From Planctomycetota bacterium (lineage in GTDB: Bacteria; Planctomycetota; Planctomycetia; Pirellulales; Lacipirellulaceae), in contig JAJDED010000053.1 of NCBI GenBank assembly GCA_029259915.1, positions 149,436-213,435 on the forward strand: a stretch of 64,000 nucleotides of DNA. The letters run 5' to 3'. Position numbers and translations under genes: made by a program. The first letter of the stretch is position 1, and each line of letters starts with the position of its first letter. This document shows, in pieces, positions 34,556 to 43,717 of the stretch. Below the pieces are notes generated by a model. The model worked only from the letters and a program-made list of their open reading frames with translations, had not been told where the DNA came from and ran no database searches.

Positions 34556-36703
34556 ATGGCAACTGAAAAAATAAGTGTTCTTCGGGGTACCTGGAAACGC
34601 TTCACAACCCGAATCCAAACGTCACTATCACCAGGCTCGGGACACTTAGCGCTTATCACCCAGATATTTCTTTTCTCCATCGCATTCTTTGCGCTTGTTC
34701 TGGTTCAACGCCACATGCAATCGAATCTTATCAGGGAAAACGCACTGCAACAGGCCACCCAGTACAGCAAGTCGCTTAAGAGATTTCGAAGGTTGTATGC
34801 GTCGACTGTCGTCTCAACGGCTCAAGAACATGGCCTCAAAATTGTAAGCGATTTCGAGGGTGTGAAAGGCGCCATCCCTTTGCCGATAACGTTGACCAAG
34901 CTCCTGGGAAATCAGTTGGCTGATAACGAAGGTGGCGGACGTGTCCAGCTCTATAGCCCTTATCCATTTCCCTCAAATCGTGAGCCGGGAGGATTGCATG
35001 ACTATTTTTCTCGAGATGCTTGGACCGCTCTCGAACGTGATCCCGATACACCTTTCTTCAGTATTGAAGAAATCGACGGGAAACCGATTCTTCGGTATGC
35101 GACTGCAGACATCATGCAGAGCTCCTGTATTGATTGCCATAATAATCACCCCGACACGCCAAAGAACGATTGGAAAGTGGGTGATCTGCGCGGTGTCTTA
35201 GAAGTTTCCGTGCCATTGGATGCGGCAACTCTTCGCGCAAATGCCGACACGAGGGAATTCACTTTTCTCATCGCAGGGCTGTCGTTGCTAGGTGTGTTGT
35301 GCATAACGAATGTTTTACGGCGCAATCGTCGATCCTCCCGAGAATTGGAACGATTAGTAGAACATCGAACCGCCGACCTGACGAACGAAATCAAAGAACG
35401 AAGCAATGTGGAAGAGGCTTTGCGCAACAACGAAGCCAGAACCCGCGCCATTGTTGAATCGGCTGCCGAGGGAATCGTCGTCATCGACGAGCAAGGGATC
35501 GTAGAATCAATAAATGGCGCTGCCGCCAAGATGTTTCAGTACCTTGAGGAGGAAGTCGTGGGCAGAAATGTTTCCATGCTCCTGCCGTCTCCCGATGCCG
35601 AGCAGCACGATGAGTACCTCGCCAGATACTTACGCTCCGGGCAAGCCAAAATAATTGGAACTGGCGGCCAAGACGTAAATGGGAAACGCAAGGACGGATC
35701 GATTTTCCCTATTCACCTTGCCGTCAGTGAAGTCAAATTCTCTCAAAGAAGAATTTTCACAGGAGTTCTTCACGACCTGACGGAACGCAAACAATTGGAG
35801 AGGGAACTATCCCAGGCACAGAAGCTGGAATCGATTGGGCAATTGTCAGCTGGCGTTGCCCATGAAATCAACACGCCGATGCAGTACATCGGCGACAACT
35901 TGGAGTTTCTCGACGAGTGCATGAACAATCTCCTTGAAGTCGTGGACACCTATCAACAAAGACTTGAGGACAAAGCAACTGCCCAACCATGGGAACATCG
36001 CATACAAGAGTTGAGCGATGTCAAAAAGCGTTGCAAATTTGACAGCATACGCGAACAGGTTCCCCAAGCGATTCAAGAAAGCCTCGAGGGCGTCGAGCGC
36101 GTGATTCACATTGTGCGGGCAATGAAGCAATTCTCCCATCCAGGCAGTTCTAAGAAAGTGCTTTCCAACATCAACGACGCCATCCGTAATACGGCGACCA
36201 TTACCAAGAACCGTTGGAAGTACGTGGCCGAATTAGAGTTGGAGTTGGACCCCGACCTGACCGAGGCGATGGTGCTTACTGCCGCACTGAACCAGGTGTT
36301 GTTGAACTTAATGGTCAACGCGAGTGACGCGATCGCCGAGAAACAAGGCGAGCAAGGCAATCAGAAAGGAATGATCACAGTCCGTACGAGAAACGATTCG
36401 GACTCAGTGGTTATAGAAGTCGAAGACACGGGCTGTGGTATTCCCGACGAGATCGTAGATCGTGTCTTCGACCCATTTTTTACCACCAAGGATGTCGGCA
36501 AAGGAACGGGGCAAGGGCTAGCGATTTCGCGCGACGTGATCGTCAACAAACACAATGGGACACTCGAGGTACTGAGCACTCCAGGAGAGGGCACCACATT
36601 TATCGTCCGATTGCCGATCTCACCTTCAACAGATAATCTGCAAGAGGGGTCGCAAGATATCGAGCGAGAAGATCTCGTGGAACAACCTCTGATTACTTCA
36701 TAA
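34556..36703 (+). CDS. Sensor histidine kinase with DUF3365 heme-binding and PAS domains
   Basis: A 715-residue kinase starting at the ATG at 34556, with AGGTG upstream. Order: membrane helix about 30-50 (LFSIAFFALVLVQ), an external DUF3365 (Tll0287-like) domain with the c-type heme motif CIDCH near 190, a second membrane helix (FLIAGLSLLGVLCI), a PAS domain (AIVESAAEGIVVIDEQGIVES, NGKRKDGSIFPIHLAVSEV) of FixL type, then the kinase: H-box GVAHEINTPMQYIGDN, N-box LLNLMVNASDAI, and G boxes DTGCGIPDE and GTGQGLAIS. A redox or gas signal is the likely input. The next gene, a response regulator 83 bases on, is the probable partner. Confidence 0.92.
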   Translation: MATEKISVLRGTWKRFTTRIQTSLSPGSGHLALITQIFLFSIAFFALVLVQRHMQSNLIRENALQQATQYSKSLKRFRRLYASTVVSTAQEHGLKIVSDFEGVKGAIPLPITLTKLLGNQLADNEGGGRVQLYSPYPFPSNREPGGLHDYFSRDAWTALERDPDTPFFSIEEIDGKPILRYATADIMQSSCIDCHNNHPDTPKNDWKVGDLRGVLEVSVPLDAATLRANADTREFTFLIAGLSLLGVLCITNVLRRNRRSSRELERLVEHRTADLTNEIKERSNVEEALRNNEARTRAIVESAAEGIVVIDEQGIVESINGAAAKMFQYLEEEVVGRNVSMLLPSPDAEQHDEYLARYLRSGQAKIIGTGGQDVNGKRKDGSIFPIHLAVSEVKFSQRRIFTGVLHDLTERKQLERELSQAQKLESIGQLSAGVAHEINTPMQYIGDNLEFLDECMNNLLEVVDTYQQRLEDKATAQPWEHRIQELSDVKKRCKFDSIREQVPQAIQESLEGVERVIHIVRAMKQFSHPGSSKKVLSNINDAIRNTATITKNRWKYVAELELELDPDLTEAMVLTAALNQVLLNLMVNASDAIAEKQGEQGNQKGMITVRTRNDSDSVVIEVEDTGCGIPDEIVDRVFDPFFTTKDVGKGTGQGLAISRDVIVNKHNGTLEVLSTPGEGTTFIVRLPISPSTDNLQEGSQDIEREDLVEQPLITS

Positions 36704-36787
36704 TAAATGGGCCAAAGATCGCATCAGCGCACCAAAGGCACCCAACACATGTGTGGCAACTAATAACATTTTTACGAAAGCAAACCA

Positions 36788-37960
36788 ATGGCCGAACGCA
36801 TACTCTTTGTGGATGATGAACAGGCGCTATTAAACGGAATCCAACGGCGTTTGGGTTTGGAATTCGATCTTGTGACCGCTTCGTCTGGAGAGGAGGCGCT
36901 TCGCGAAATTGAAGAGAATGGTCCCTTTGCCGTTGCCGTAACGGATATGCGCATGCCGCAAATGGACGGAATTCAATTCATTGAAAATGCACGCAAAATC
37001 GCACCTGATACCGTCTATATCATGCTGACCGGCAATCAGGATTTGGCCACGGCAACACAGGCTGTGAACGATGGTCAAGTGTTCCGCTTTTTGAACAAAC
37101 CGTGTGAGAGCCAAGCCATCAAGCAAGCTCTTGACGCAGGCTTGCGCCAATATCAATTGGTTGCAGGCGAAAAAGAATTGCTCCATCAGACCTTTGTGGG
37201 CGCGGTAAGCGTATTGACCGACGTTTTAGAGATAGCTCAACCCGAGGTCTTTAGCCAGGCTCCGAAGATTGAGCAAATTGTGAGAGAGTTGCGATCCGGA
37301 TTGGATATCGAAGATCGCTGGGAATACAAGCTCTCGGCCCGTCTCGGCTTGCTTGGATTCGCTCTTCTGCCCGAACAAGAGCGATTGAGTTTTGAATATG
37401 CCTTGCCGTCAGACCAAAACTCCCAAGCAATATTTCTGCGCGCGGCATCGATAGCATGCAGGGTGATGGAGCGAATTCCTCGTCTTCGATCCGTTGCACA
37501 AATTATTGGCAACCAAGACGGCATTGACGGAAACATTTGTTGTATTTGCCCGACGTCTGAGAGCGATATCGTGCACCTTGGAGCCACGCTACTGCGAATT
37601 GCTGTGCATTGGAATTGTTTGACTAGAAGCGGCATGAGTAACGATGCCGCCCTAATAGAACTCAAGCTATGTCTGCCGAAATTACTTCCTCAGCTTGAGG
37701 ATATTTTGCTAGCCGTTGATCTTGGATACGATGAACAAAGGGCGCTAGACATAGCGATTTGCGATCTCCAAGAAGGAATGATTCTTCACGACGATGTCAT
37801 TACTAAAGATGGGGCAACATTGCTCCGCAAAGGACGACGGTTAACCTGGATGATCATCGAGAAGCTTCGCATGCACCGATCTGAAGACAAGAGGCTCCGT
37901 TCCATTCGTGTCGTTGAGTCGTCGTGCAATGTCAATAATCGCGTCTTAGCAGCTACGTGA
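36788..37960 (+). CDS. Response regulator with degenerate HD-type output domain
   Basis: A 390-residue protein. The receiver domain covers residues 1-120 (ILFVDDEQALLNGI, phosphoacceptor in AVTDMRMPQMDG, MLTGN, and FLNKPCE). The remainder resembles the RpfG/HD-GYP layout (LLHQTFVGAVSVLTDVLEIAQPEVFSQAPKIEQ; LSARLGLLGFALLP) but the HD dyad and GYP motif are not seen where expected, so it is probably enzymatically inactive. The C-terminal part (DLQEGMILHDDVITKDGATLLRKGR) is typical of HD-domain regulators. It follows the heme histidine kinase and likely receives its phosphate. Confidence 0.85.
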   Translation: MAERILFVDDEQALLNGIQRRLGLEFDLVTASSGEEALREIEENGPFAVAVTDMRMPQMDGIQFIENARKIAPDTVYIMLTGNQDLATATQAVNDGQVFRFLNKPCESQAIKQALDAGLRQYQLVAGEKELLHQTFVGAVSVLTDVLEIAQPEVFSQAPKIEQIVRELRSGLDIEDRWEYKLSARLGLLGFALLPEQERLSFEYALPSDQNSQAIFLRAASIACRVMERIPRLRSVAQIIGNQDGIDGNICCICPTSESDIVHLGATLLRIAVHWNCLTRSGMSNDAALIELKLCLPKLLPQLEDILLAVDLGYDEQRALDIAICDLQEGMILHDDVITKDGATLLRKGRRLTWMIIEKLRMHRSEDKRLRSIRVVESSCNVNNRVLAAT

Positions 37961-38092
37961 TTCGGACGGTCCAAACGAGATAACGAGGCAGTCCCAACCA
38001 GGGAAATCTGAACTTGATTAGTGATTCGCCTTGTCGACTCCCTCGAAAAATCTCTTTCATTTGCTGACAAGCACCTGTAAACTTGTCGCATC

Positions 38093-38896
38093 ATGCAAAA
38101 TCACAGCCTACAAAAAACTATTCAGGGCAATCTTTACGACTATCCGAAGTATTACGACTTGGTCTACGGATCGGACTGGAAAGCCGAATTTGATTTTCTT
38201 TGCGCCTGTTTCGACAAACATGCGTACGTCGAAGTGTGGAAACTCTTCGAGCCCGCCTGCGGTACGGGGCGTCTGCTGGCCAGGTTTGCCGCGAAAGGCT
38301 TCGACGTAAACGGATTGGACCTCAATCCCCGCGCGGTCGAGTATTGCAACCAACGGCTCACACGCCACGGTTTTCAGGCCTCGGCAGTCGTGGGCGACAT
38401 GACCGATTTCCGTTTGCCGAAACGCGTTGACGCTGCGTTCAACACGATCAACAGCTTCCGCCATCTGGCCACCGAAGCACAGGCCCGCAGTCACTTGCAG
38501 TGCGTCGCGCGGTCGTTGCGCATAGGTGGTATTTATGTACTAGGTTTGCATTTGACTCCCACAGTGGGAGTACCGATTCAGGAAGAAAGTTGGTCGGCCC
38601 GACGGGGCAATCTTGCCGTTCTATCGCGTATGTGGGTCACGGATTGCGACCTCAAAAAACGTCGCGAAACGGTCGGAATGAGCTTCGACATCTACACTCC
38701 CACCCGACAAACCCGGATCGAAGACCAAACCGTCTTCCGCACCTACACCCTGCGGCAAATGGCGAAGCTGCTTAGCGATATTGCGGAATTTGAGATAACT
38801 GCTGTCTACGACTTTAGTTACGACATTAATTGCCCGATCCAACTCAGCCCCCAGACCGAAGACGTGGTCTATGTTCTTAGAAAGCGTTCTAAGTAG
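38093..38896 (+). CDS. Class I SAM-dependent methyltransferase
   Basis: A 267-residue cytoplasmic enzyme. Rossmann motif I is FEPACGTGRLLARFAAKGF, motif II DVNGLDLNPRAVEYC, motif III VVGDMTDFRLP, then FNTINSFRHLATEAQA and LRIGGIYVLGLHLT. The N-terminus (YDYPKYYDLVYGSDW) is typical of the YcgJ/small-molecule methyltransferases. The substrate is unknown. It stands alone, 132 bases after the response regulator. Confidence 0.9.
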   Translation: MQNHSLQKTIQGNLYDYPKYYDLVYGSDWKAEFDFLCACFDKHAYVEVWKLFEPACGTGRLLARFAAKGFDVNGLDLNPRAVEYCNQRLTRHGFQASAVVGDMTDFRLPKRVDAAFNTINSFRHLATEAQARSHLQCVARSLRIGGIYVLGLHLTPTVGVPIQEESWSARRGNLAVLSRMWVTDCDLKKRRETVGMSFDIYTPTRQTRIEDQTVFRTYTLRQMAKLLSDIAEFEITAVYDFSYDINCPIQLSPQTEDVVYVLRKRSK

Positions 38897-39029
38897 GTCT
38901 TCGCAACGGGACCAATCCCGATGAGAATTAACGAAGTCGAGATTTTTGCTGGTCATGAGAAATCCCTCATCCGAGCAAAAAATCGTTGCTGGTCATCCAT
39001 AAATAACACGCCGTTTTGAGTAGTCGCTT

Positions 39030-40358
39030 GTGAACACCTCCCCATCTTCTGTGGACAATGCGCTGGTTCCCGAATCAAGCCACTGTGAGGAACATGTTGA
39101 TTTCGTGCGCTGGGCTCTCGCTCAGTTGGGCATCTCGTATGCCGAGGATGCCGATGGTGCGCGATTTTCGCTTGACGAAGCCGATCGGGAAGTATTCGAA
39201 GGCCAGTCGGAGCTGCGGCTAGCCTGGAGATCAGCGCCGACAGGTAGCTCGTGGGAACCGATCGACGTTCAAAGTCGCTTTGGCCATTGGCTGCTCGAGA
39301 AATTGCGCTCCGCAGGCCCGGCAGTGCCTACGCAGCCACGGTTTCAACCGGCTGCAGTCAACGACGTTGCCAGCAAACTTCTGGCCGCCTACCGTGTGGA
39401 TGGAGGACAGGTTCACCTGGGTGGGTGTCAACTTGAAGATTTTCCATTTCTCCGTCTTAGTTTTGCTGCCAGCGAGAAGGGTCGTCCCTCAGTTCGGCAT
39501 GTATTTGTTGCGCACGACGGATCCTCCGTTTCGGATGATCTTGCACTGAATCTCGGTTTGCTCGAATTGGAGCCGATCCACAAATCGCAGCCTCGAATCG
39601 ACCATATTACGATCAACACGCTGCTTGCCGCGGGACGGCGCATCGCCGCCAAGAAGTCTTCTGTTCGTGATCCCTCGGCAACGGTCGCCGAACCGCTGGT
39701 AGCTGCGATTGTCTGGGTCAAACACGTCAGTGGCAAACTACTGTTCACCGTGGGTGGCACGACGATTGAGCACCCTTTTTCCGGTTGGGCGAAATTGATC
39801 GAGGCGCAGCCTTATGTGTCGAAAACTTCGGGTGCCAGCAGTTTTCACCTCGGCGCAACCGACGATGGCCGCATCGACGCGGTCGATCAGATAGTACCCT
39901 GCGAGTGTTCGGGACGGCGTGTTTTGGTCCAGGAGCTGGTCACTTGCTGCGTAACCGGCAGGCACGTGCTGGAAGAATTTACCGAACTCTGTCCCGTCTC
40001 GGGACGACCTGCACTGAGCGATGAGTTCGCCATTTGTCCGATGTGCCGTCAGCGGGTGAGCCAATCGGTCTGGCAGGAAAAAGGTTGCGACGCCTGCCGA
40101 CAGTTGACGAAGATCCGTGCAAATGACCCCCGGCTGGCATGGATTTTGGGCGAGCATAAGGGCCTGGACCGCTGGAGGCGGTGGCGGCTTGCCGAAACCC
40201 AGCAGGCATATATTGCCCAGTCGGAGCGTCTGATGAAGCGATTGCTGATCGTCGTGGACAAGGAGTCGCTGACCATCAGACATCTCGCCACATCGGGAAA
40301 ATGGGCTTCGCTCTGGACACCCGCCACGGGGACGGCTCGGGACGAACTTCTGCGTTGA
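39030..40358 (+). CDS. Hypothetical protein with C-terminal Cys-pair (zinc-ribbon-like) repeats
   Basis: A 442-residue protein starting with GTG at 39030. The N-terminal 270 residues have no family I recognise. Around 280-365 there is a run of short Cys modules: CECSGRRVLVQELVTCCVTG, RHVLEEFTELCPVSGRPALS, FAICPMCRQRVSQ and KGCDACRQ. Each module pairs a CxxxG turn with the next, like tandem small zinc ribbons. The tail has an amphipathic helix and a short strand (LTIRHLATSGKWASLWTP). No signal peptide is seen. The spacing suggests a metal-binding scaffold, but the function is unknown. Confidence 0.7.
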   Translation: MNTSPSSVDNALVPESSHCEEHVDFVRWALAQLGISYAEDADGARFSLDEADREVFEGQSELRLAWRSAPTGSSWEPIDVQSRFGHWLLEKLRSAGPAVPTQPRFQPAAVNDVASKLLAAYRVDGGQVHLGGCQLEDFPFLRLSFAASEKGRPSVRHVFVAHDGSSVSDDLALNLGLLELEPIHKSQPRIDHITINTLLAAGRRIAAKKSSVRDPSATVAEPLVAAIVWVKHVSGKLLFTVGGTTIEHPFSGWAKLIEAQPYVSKTSGASSFHLGATDDGRIDAVDQIVPCECSGRRVLVQELVTCCVTGRHVLEEFTELCPVSGRPALSDEFAICPMCRQRVSQSVWQEKGCDACRQLTKIRANDPRLAWILGEHKGLDRWRRWRLAETQQAYIAQSERLMKRLLIVVDKESLTIRHLATSGKWASLWTPATGTARDELLR

Positions 40359-41395
40359 GAACGCCAAGTCCAAAAATAAAAAGTGTACCGACAGTCCACT
40401 CTTTGGCTTAGCCGACAGGAATCTTGTGAAGTCGGCTTGGTGGACGTAACTGCTTGCGTGGCCAAATGATAGGTTGCTGGGCTTGGACAATATCCCATCC
40501 ACAGCGACCTAGAGCTAACATTCAGGTGAAAACGATCAAAACGATTTTAGCATTTTTTCTATAGACCGCGTTGAAGCAGTGAATAAAATTAAAAGGCTGT
40601 AAAACAAGTAGATTCTCCCCCTCTCGGCAGTTGCAAAAGTCAGACGCGCGCACCCCCGGTGGTTCGACTTCGTTACCCCCTTCACACTCCCCTTTCTGAT
40701 AACGCAGCAATGGGTTGTGCGAAACGAAGTGGCCCCTTTGCCTAACGGCAGATCTATCTGACTAGGACAACTGAAATAGGGCCAACTGAATTGGCTGGCC
40801 TGGGTTGGGCAGATTGGAACTAGTGCTTTGACTATGTTGAATTGATGGGTTGAAGCTGACAAAGCACTAGGTCGACTGGAGCTCGTTCTGGAGAGTTGTT
40901 GCGTGGGCAGGTGCGTGCGGATTCCCTGTCCGGTATCGTTTTGTCTACCCGCAATGGACGTTGCTGAGTTCTGCTGGAGCTTTGCCGAGGAGTTGTATGT
41001 CTTGGGTAAGATAAGTCTGGCGGCGAAGTTTCCTGCTTAAACGTAATCTTTTTCCAAATGTCGAAAGCATAAAACCACACGGCGACTTGGTGTTAGAATT
41101 AGTTGTCTGTGCCCATTTTTTCAGAGGTAAATCTTGTTCATCCTAGCGGTTAAACTATTTCGGATTGTGTCGGTTCGCCTGCGATTTCAGGCGCCTTCCT
41201 GCGAATTTGAAAGTGCGTCACGTTGTGCTCCCGATTGCTATCGGCTAGCGCCGGCGCCGGCCCCATGGGGTTCTGCGCGAAGTCTCCTCGGCAAACCGAT
41301 TAGTCAACCGCTTGTTATGTCATGTCACCCGTTTGAGATGCACCCATTTGAGGTGACCTCGTAACAGTTTTTCGAACCACTAATATTGTTGAGGA
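40359..41395. other. Long leader/intergenic region upstream of the primary sigma gene
   Basis: About 1,040 bases without a credible gene; the minus-strand ORFs (40536-40862 and others) lack domains. It contains a perfect 11-bp inverted repeat (listed separately). Such a long gap before a housekeeping sigma gene is unusual in this window and could hold promoters, an untranslated leader or a small RNA. Confidence 0.5.
40820..40870. promoter_or_regulatory. Perfect 11-bp inverted repeat CTAGTGCTTTG / CAAAGCACTAG
   Basis: CTAGTGCTTTG at 40820-40830 and CAAAGCACTAG at 40860-40870 are exact reverse complements with a 29-base loop. No T-run follows. It could be an operator, an RNA stem in the leader of the sigma gene, or a terminator-like structure of an unseen small RNA. 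Confidence 0.55.
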
Positions 41396-42976
41396 GTGTT
41401 GACCTTGTACGACACACTTATAGATCACGAATTGGACGAAGATTCCGCTGCCGAAGCGGAGTTGAGTTCCAAGAACCGCGGAAATAATAACGAAGAGGGG
41501 GACGATACGGGCAACAGCCTGTCTATCGGCCTCGATGCCAATGCGAAGGACGACGCTTCGCCCGACGCCTCCTCTGACACTGATGAGGAAACTCCCGATG
41601 TTGAATCTTGGTCCGACGACCCGGTGCGGATGTATCTGACCCAAATGGGCGAGATTCCTTTGCTCACCCGACAGGAGGAAATCAACCTCGCTCGACGGAT
41701 CGAAACGACGCGAACCGCGTTTCGCCGACGCTTGTTGGCCTGCGATTTTGTGATTCGCGCCGCCTATAAGGTGCTGAGTCGAGTCCATCGGGGTGAATTG
41801 CCTTTCGACCGCACGGTACAGGTTTCTGTAACCGATCGGTTGGAAAAGGAACAGATTCTTGGCCGTCTGCCTCACAATTTGCGCACCCTGGAAATCTTGC
41901 TGCAGCGTAACGAGGAAGATTATCGTTTGGCGACCAGCAAGAGCGAAAAAATGTCGACCCGCCGCCAAGCTTGGGCCCGTTTGGCTCAGCGACGCCGACG
42001 TGCGGTGATGTTGATCGAAGAATTGGGACTCCGCACCCAGCGCATTGAGCCCATGATCGCTGCCCTTGAGGACTTCAGCGAGCGCGTCGACGAGTTGAAG
42101 CAGCAGCTTCAGAAGATGAAGAAAAATCGCGCTCCCGCCGAGCAGCGAAAACCTTTGCAGATCGAATATCGCAATATCCTCCGCATGACGCAGGAAACCC
42201 CCACCAGCCTTCGCAACCGCGTCGACGGCCTCAAGAGGATTTATTCCCGCTATCAACGCGCCAAGCGAGGTTTGTCCGAGGGCAACCTGCGTTTGGTCGT
42301 GTCGATCGCAAAGAAGTATCGCAACCGTGGCCTAAGTTTTCTGGATTTGATTCAGGAAGGCAATGCCGGGTTGATGCGGGCTGTCGATAAATTTGAGTAT
42401 CGTCGCGGCTTCAAGTTCTGTACGTATGCCACATGGTGGATCCGTCAAGCGATCACCCGTGCCGTTGCAGACCAAAGCCGAACTATCCGAATTCCCGTGC
42501 ATATGGTCGAAACCATGAGCCGCGTGCGAAACGTATCGCGTGCGTTGTTGCAACGCCTCGGTCGCGAACCGACCATGGAAGAAACCGCACGGGCGGCTGG
42601 CTGTTCGGTCGAAGAAGCTCGCCGGGTATTGGCGATGAGTCGCTACCCGATTAGTCTCGACCGACCGGTAGGCAACAGCGAAGACAGCCACTTTGGCGAT
42701 CTCCTGCCCGACTCGGGGGCCGAAAGCCCAGCCATCGGTGCAGCCCAAGAAATGCTGCGAACGCGGATTTCCAAGGTACTCAAAACACTCAGCTACCGCG
42801 AACGCGAAATCATCAAGCTTCGCTACGGTCTGGGCGATGGGTATAGTTACACGCTCGAAGAAGTGGGCCACATTTTCAAAGTGACCCGCGAGCGTATTCG
42901 CCAAATTGAGGCCAAGGCCGTTCGCAAACTGCAACAACCGAGCCGCAGCCAAGAACTCTCAGGATTTCTCGATTAG
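41396..42976 (+). CDS. rpoD: Primary sigma-70 factor (RpoD/SigA type)
   Basis: About 526 residues. An acidic N-terminal extension precedes region 1.2 ([22 protein letters not shown]). An insertion of about 150 residues before region 2 includes Arg-rich helices. Region 2 is textbook ([40 protein letters not shown]), followed by region 3 ([12 protein letters not shown]) and region 4 ([40 protein letters not shown]). The complete 2.3/2.4 and 4.2 segments mark a group 1 or 2 factor. The start is uncertain: GAGGA at 41391-41395 abuts the GTG at 41396, and a TTG at 41405 would have the better 9-base spacing. A terminator follows. Confidence 0.92.
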   Translation: MLTLYDTLIDHELDEDSAAEAELSSKNRGNNNEEGDDTGNSLSIGLDANAKDDASPDASSDTDEETPDVESWSDDPVRMYLTQMGEIPLLTRQEEINLARRIETTRTAFRRRLLACDFVIRAAYKVLSRVHRGELPFDRTVQVSVTDRLEKEQILGRLPHNLRTLEILLQRNEEDYRLATSKSEKMSTRRQAWARLAQRRRRAVMLIEELGLRTQRIEPMIAALEDFSERVDELKQQLQKMKKNRAPAEQRKPLQIEYRNILRMTQETPTSLRNRVDGLKRIYSRYQRAKRGLSEGNLRLVVSIAKKYRNRGLSFLDLIQEGNAGLMRAVDKFEYRRGFKFCTYATWWIRQAITRAVADQSRTIRIPVHMVETMSRVRNVSRALLQRLGREPTMEETARAAGCSVEEARRVLAMSRYPISLDRPVGNSEDSHFGDLLPDSGAESPAIGAAQEMLRTRISKVLKTLSYREREIIKLRYGLGDGYSYTLEEVGHIFKVTRERIRQIEAKAVRKLQQPSRSQELSGFLD

Positions 42977-43005
42977 CGAACTTTTTTCAACAGAAAACAG
43001 CACCA

Positions 43006-43038
43006 CCCCGCAATGCACTTCGCATTGTGGGGTTTTTT
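43006..43038 (+). terminator. Intrinsic terminator of the sigma gene
   Basis: CCCCGCAATGC-ACTTC-GCATTGTGGGG-TTTTTT. An 11-bp stem with one G-T pair, a 5-base loop and a six-T run, 29 bases after the stop. It can also serve the convergent moaB gene in part. Confidence 0.93.
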
Positions 43039-43068
43039 GTTTGTAAATATACCGGACTTGGCCCCTAC

Positions 43069-43593
43069 CTACCCTTTGGCTAGCGAGACCATGTGGCCCA
43101 TCTCGGGGAGAATGAGTTTCTCCATAGCTAGCCGCACCGCGGCTGTGGAACCGGGCATCGTCAACACCACGGTTTGATCCACCAACCCCCCGCAGGCACG
43201 GCTGAGCATCGCTGCCGGGCCAATCTCTTGATAGCTTAGCGATCGCAACAACTCGCCGTAGCCAGGCAGTTCTTTGGTAAACAGTTTGCCCACCACATCG
43301 GGCGTCTGATCGCGTGGAGCGATGCCTGTGCCCCCGGTGATCAACACAATGTCGACTCCGTCAGCCTGAACAAGGCGGCATACGTGCTCTTCAATGTGCG
43401 AAGGCTCATCGGGAATGACAATACGCTCCGCCACAGAATGCCCCTTCGCTTGCAGAAGTTCGAAAACTGTCTGGCCGCTTTTGTCATTTTCCAGAGTTCG
43501 AGTATCGCTAACGGTAATAATCGCGCCACACACACTCTCGGGGCCATGCCGACGATGCTCTGTTGCCGATTCGCTGTGGTAGGAGTCTGTCAT
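43069..43593 (-). CDS. moaB: MoaB/MogA-type molybdenum cofactor biosynthesis protein
   Basis: I start it at the ATG at 43593 (174 residues); the track's extra 16 residues are basic and unlike the family. The MoCF-binding fold is clear: CGAIITVSDTRTLENDKSG, VLITGGTGIAPRDQTPDVV, ACGGLVDQTVVLTMPGSTAAVRLAMEKLILPEMGHMV. It adenylates or binds molybdopterin during cofactor synthesis. No other moa gene is adjacent. It is convergent with the sigma gene and divergent from the HEAT-protein gene. Confidence 0.93.
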   Translation of the reverse strand: MTDSYHSESATEHRRHGPESVCGAIITVSDTRTLENDKSGQTVFELLQAKGHSVAERIVIPDEPSHIEEHVCRLVQADGVDIVLITGGTGIAPRDQTPDVVGKLFTKELPGYGELLRSLSYQEIGPAAMLSRACGGLVDQTVVLTMPGSTAAVRLAMEKLILPEMGHMVSLAKG

Positions 43594-43717
43594 TTTCTGC
43601 CGTCTTTTCAGCCGTTTTCCTGAGGAAACAGAGCCTCGCACATCGCGAAGCTACGGTATAATTGAACATAGGTACCCACGCGAATCAACAGGCGCTTTGT
43701 AAGTGCCCCTCTTGCCG

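Noticed and set aside
39738-40502. 254-residue minus-strand ORF
   Set aside because: Antisense to the Cys-module protein, with no recognisable domain.
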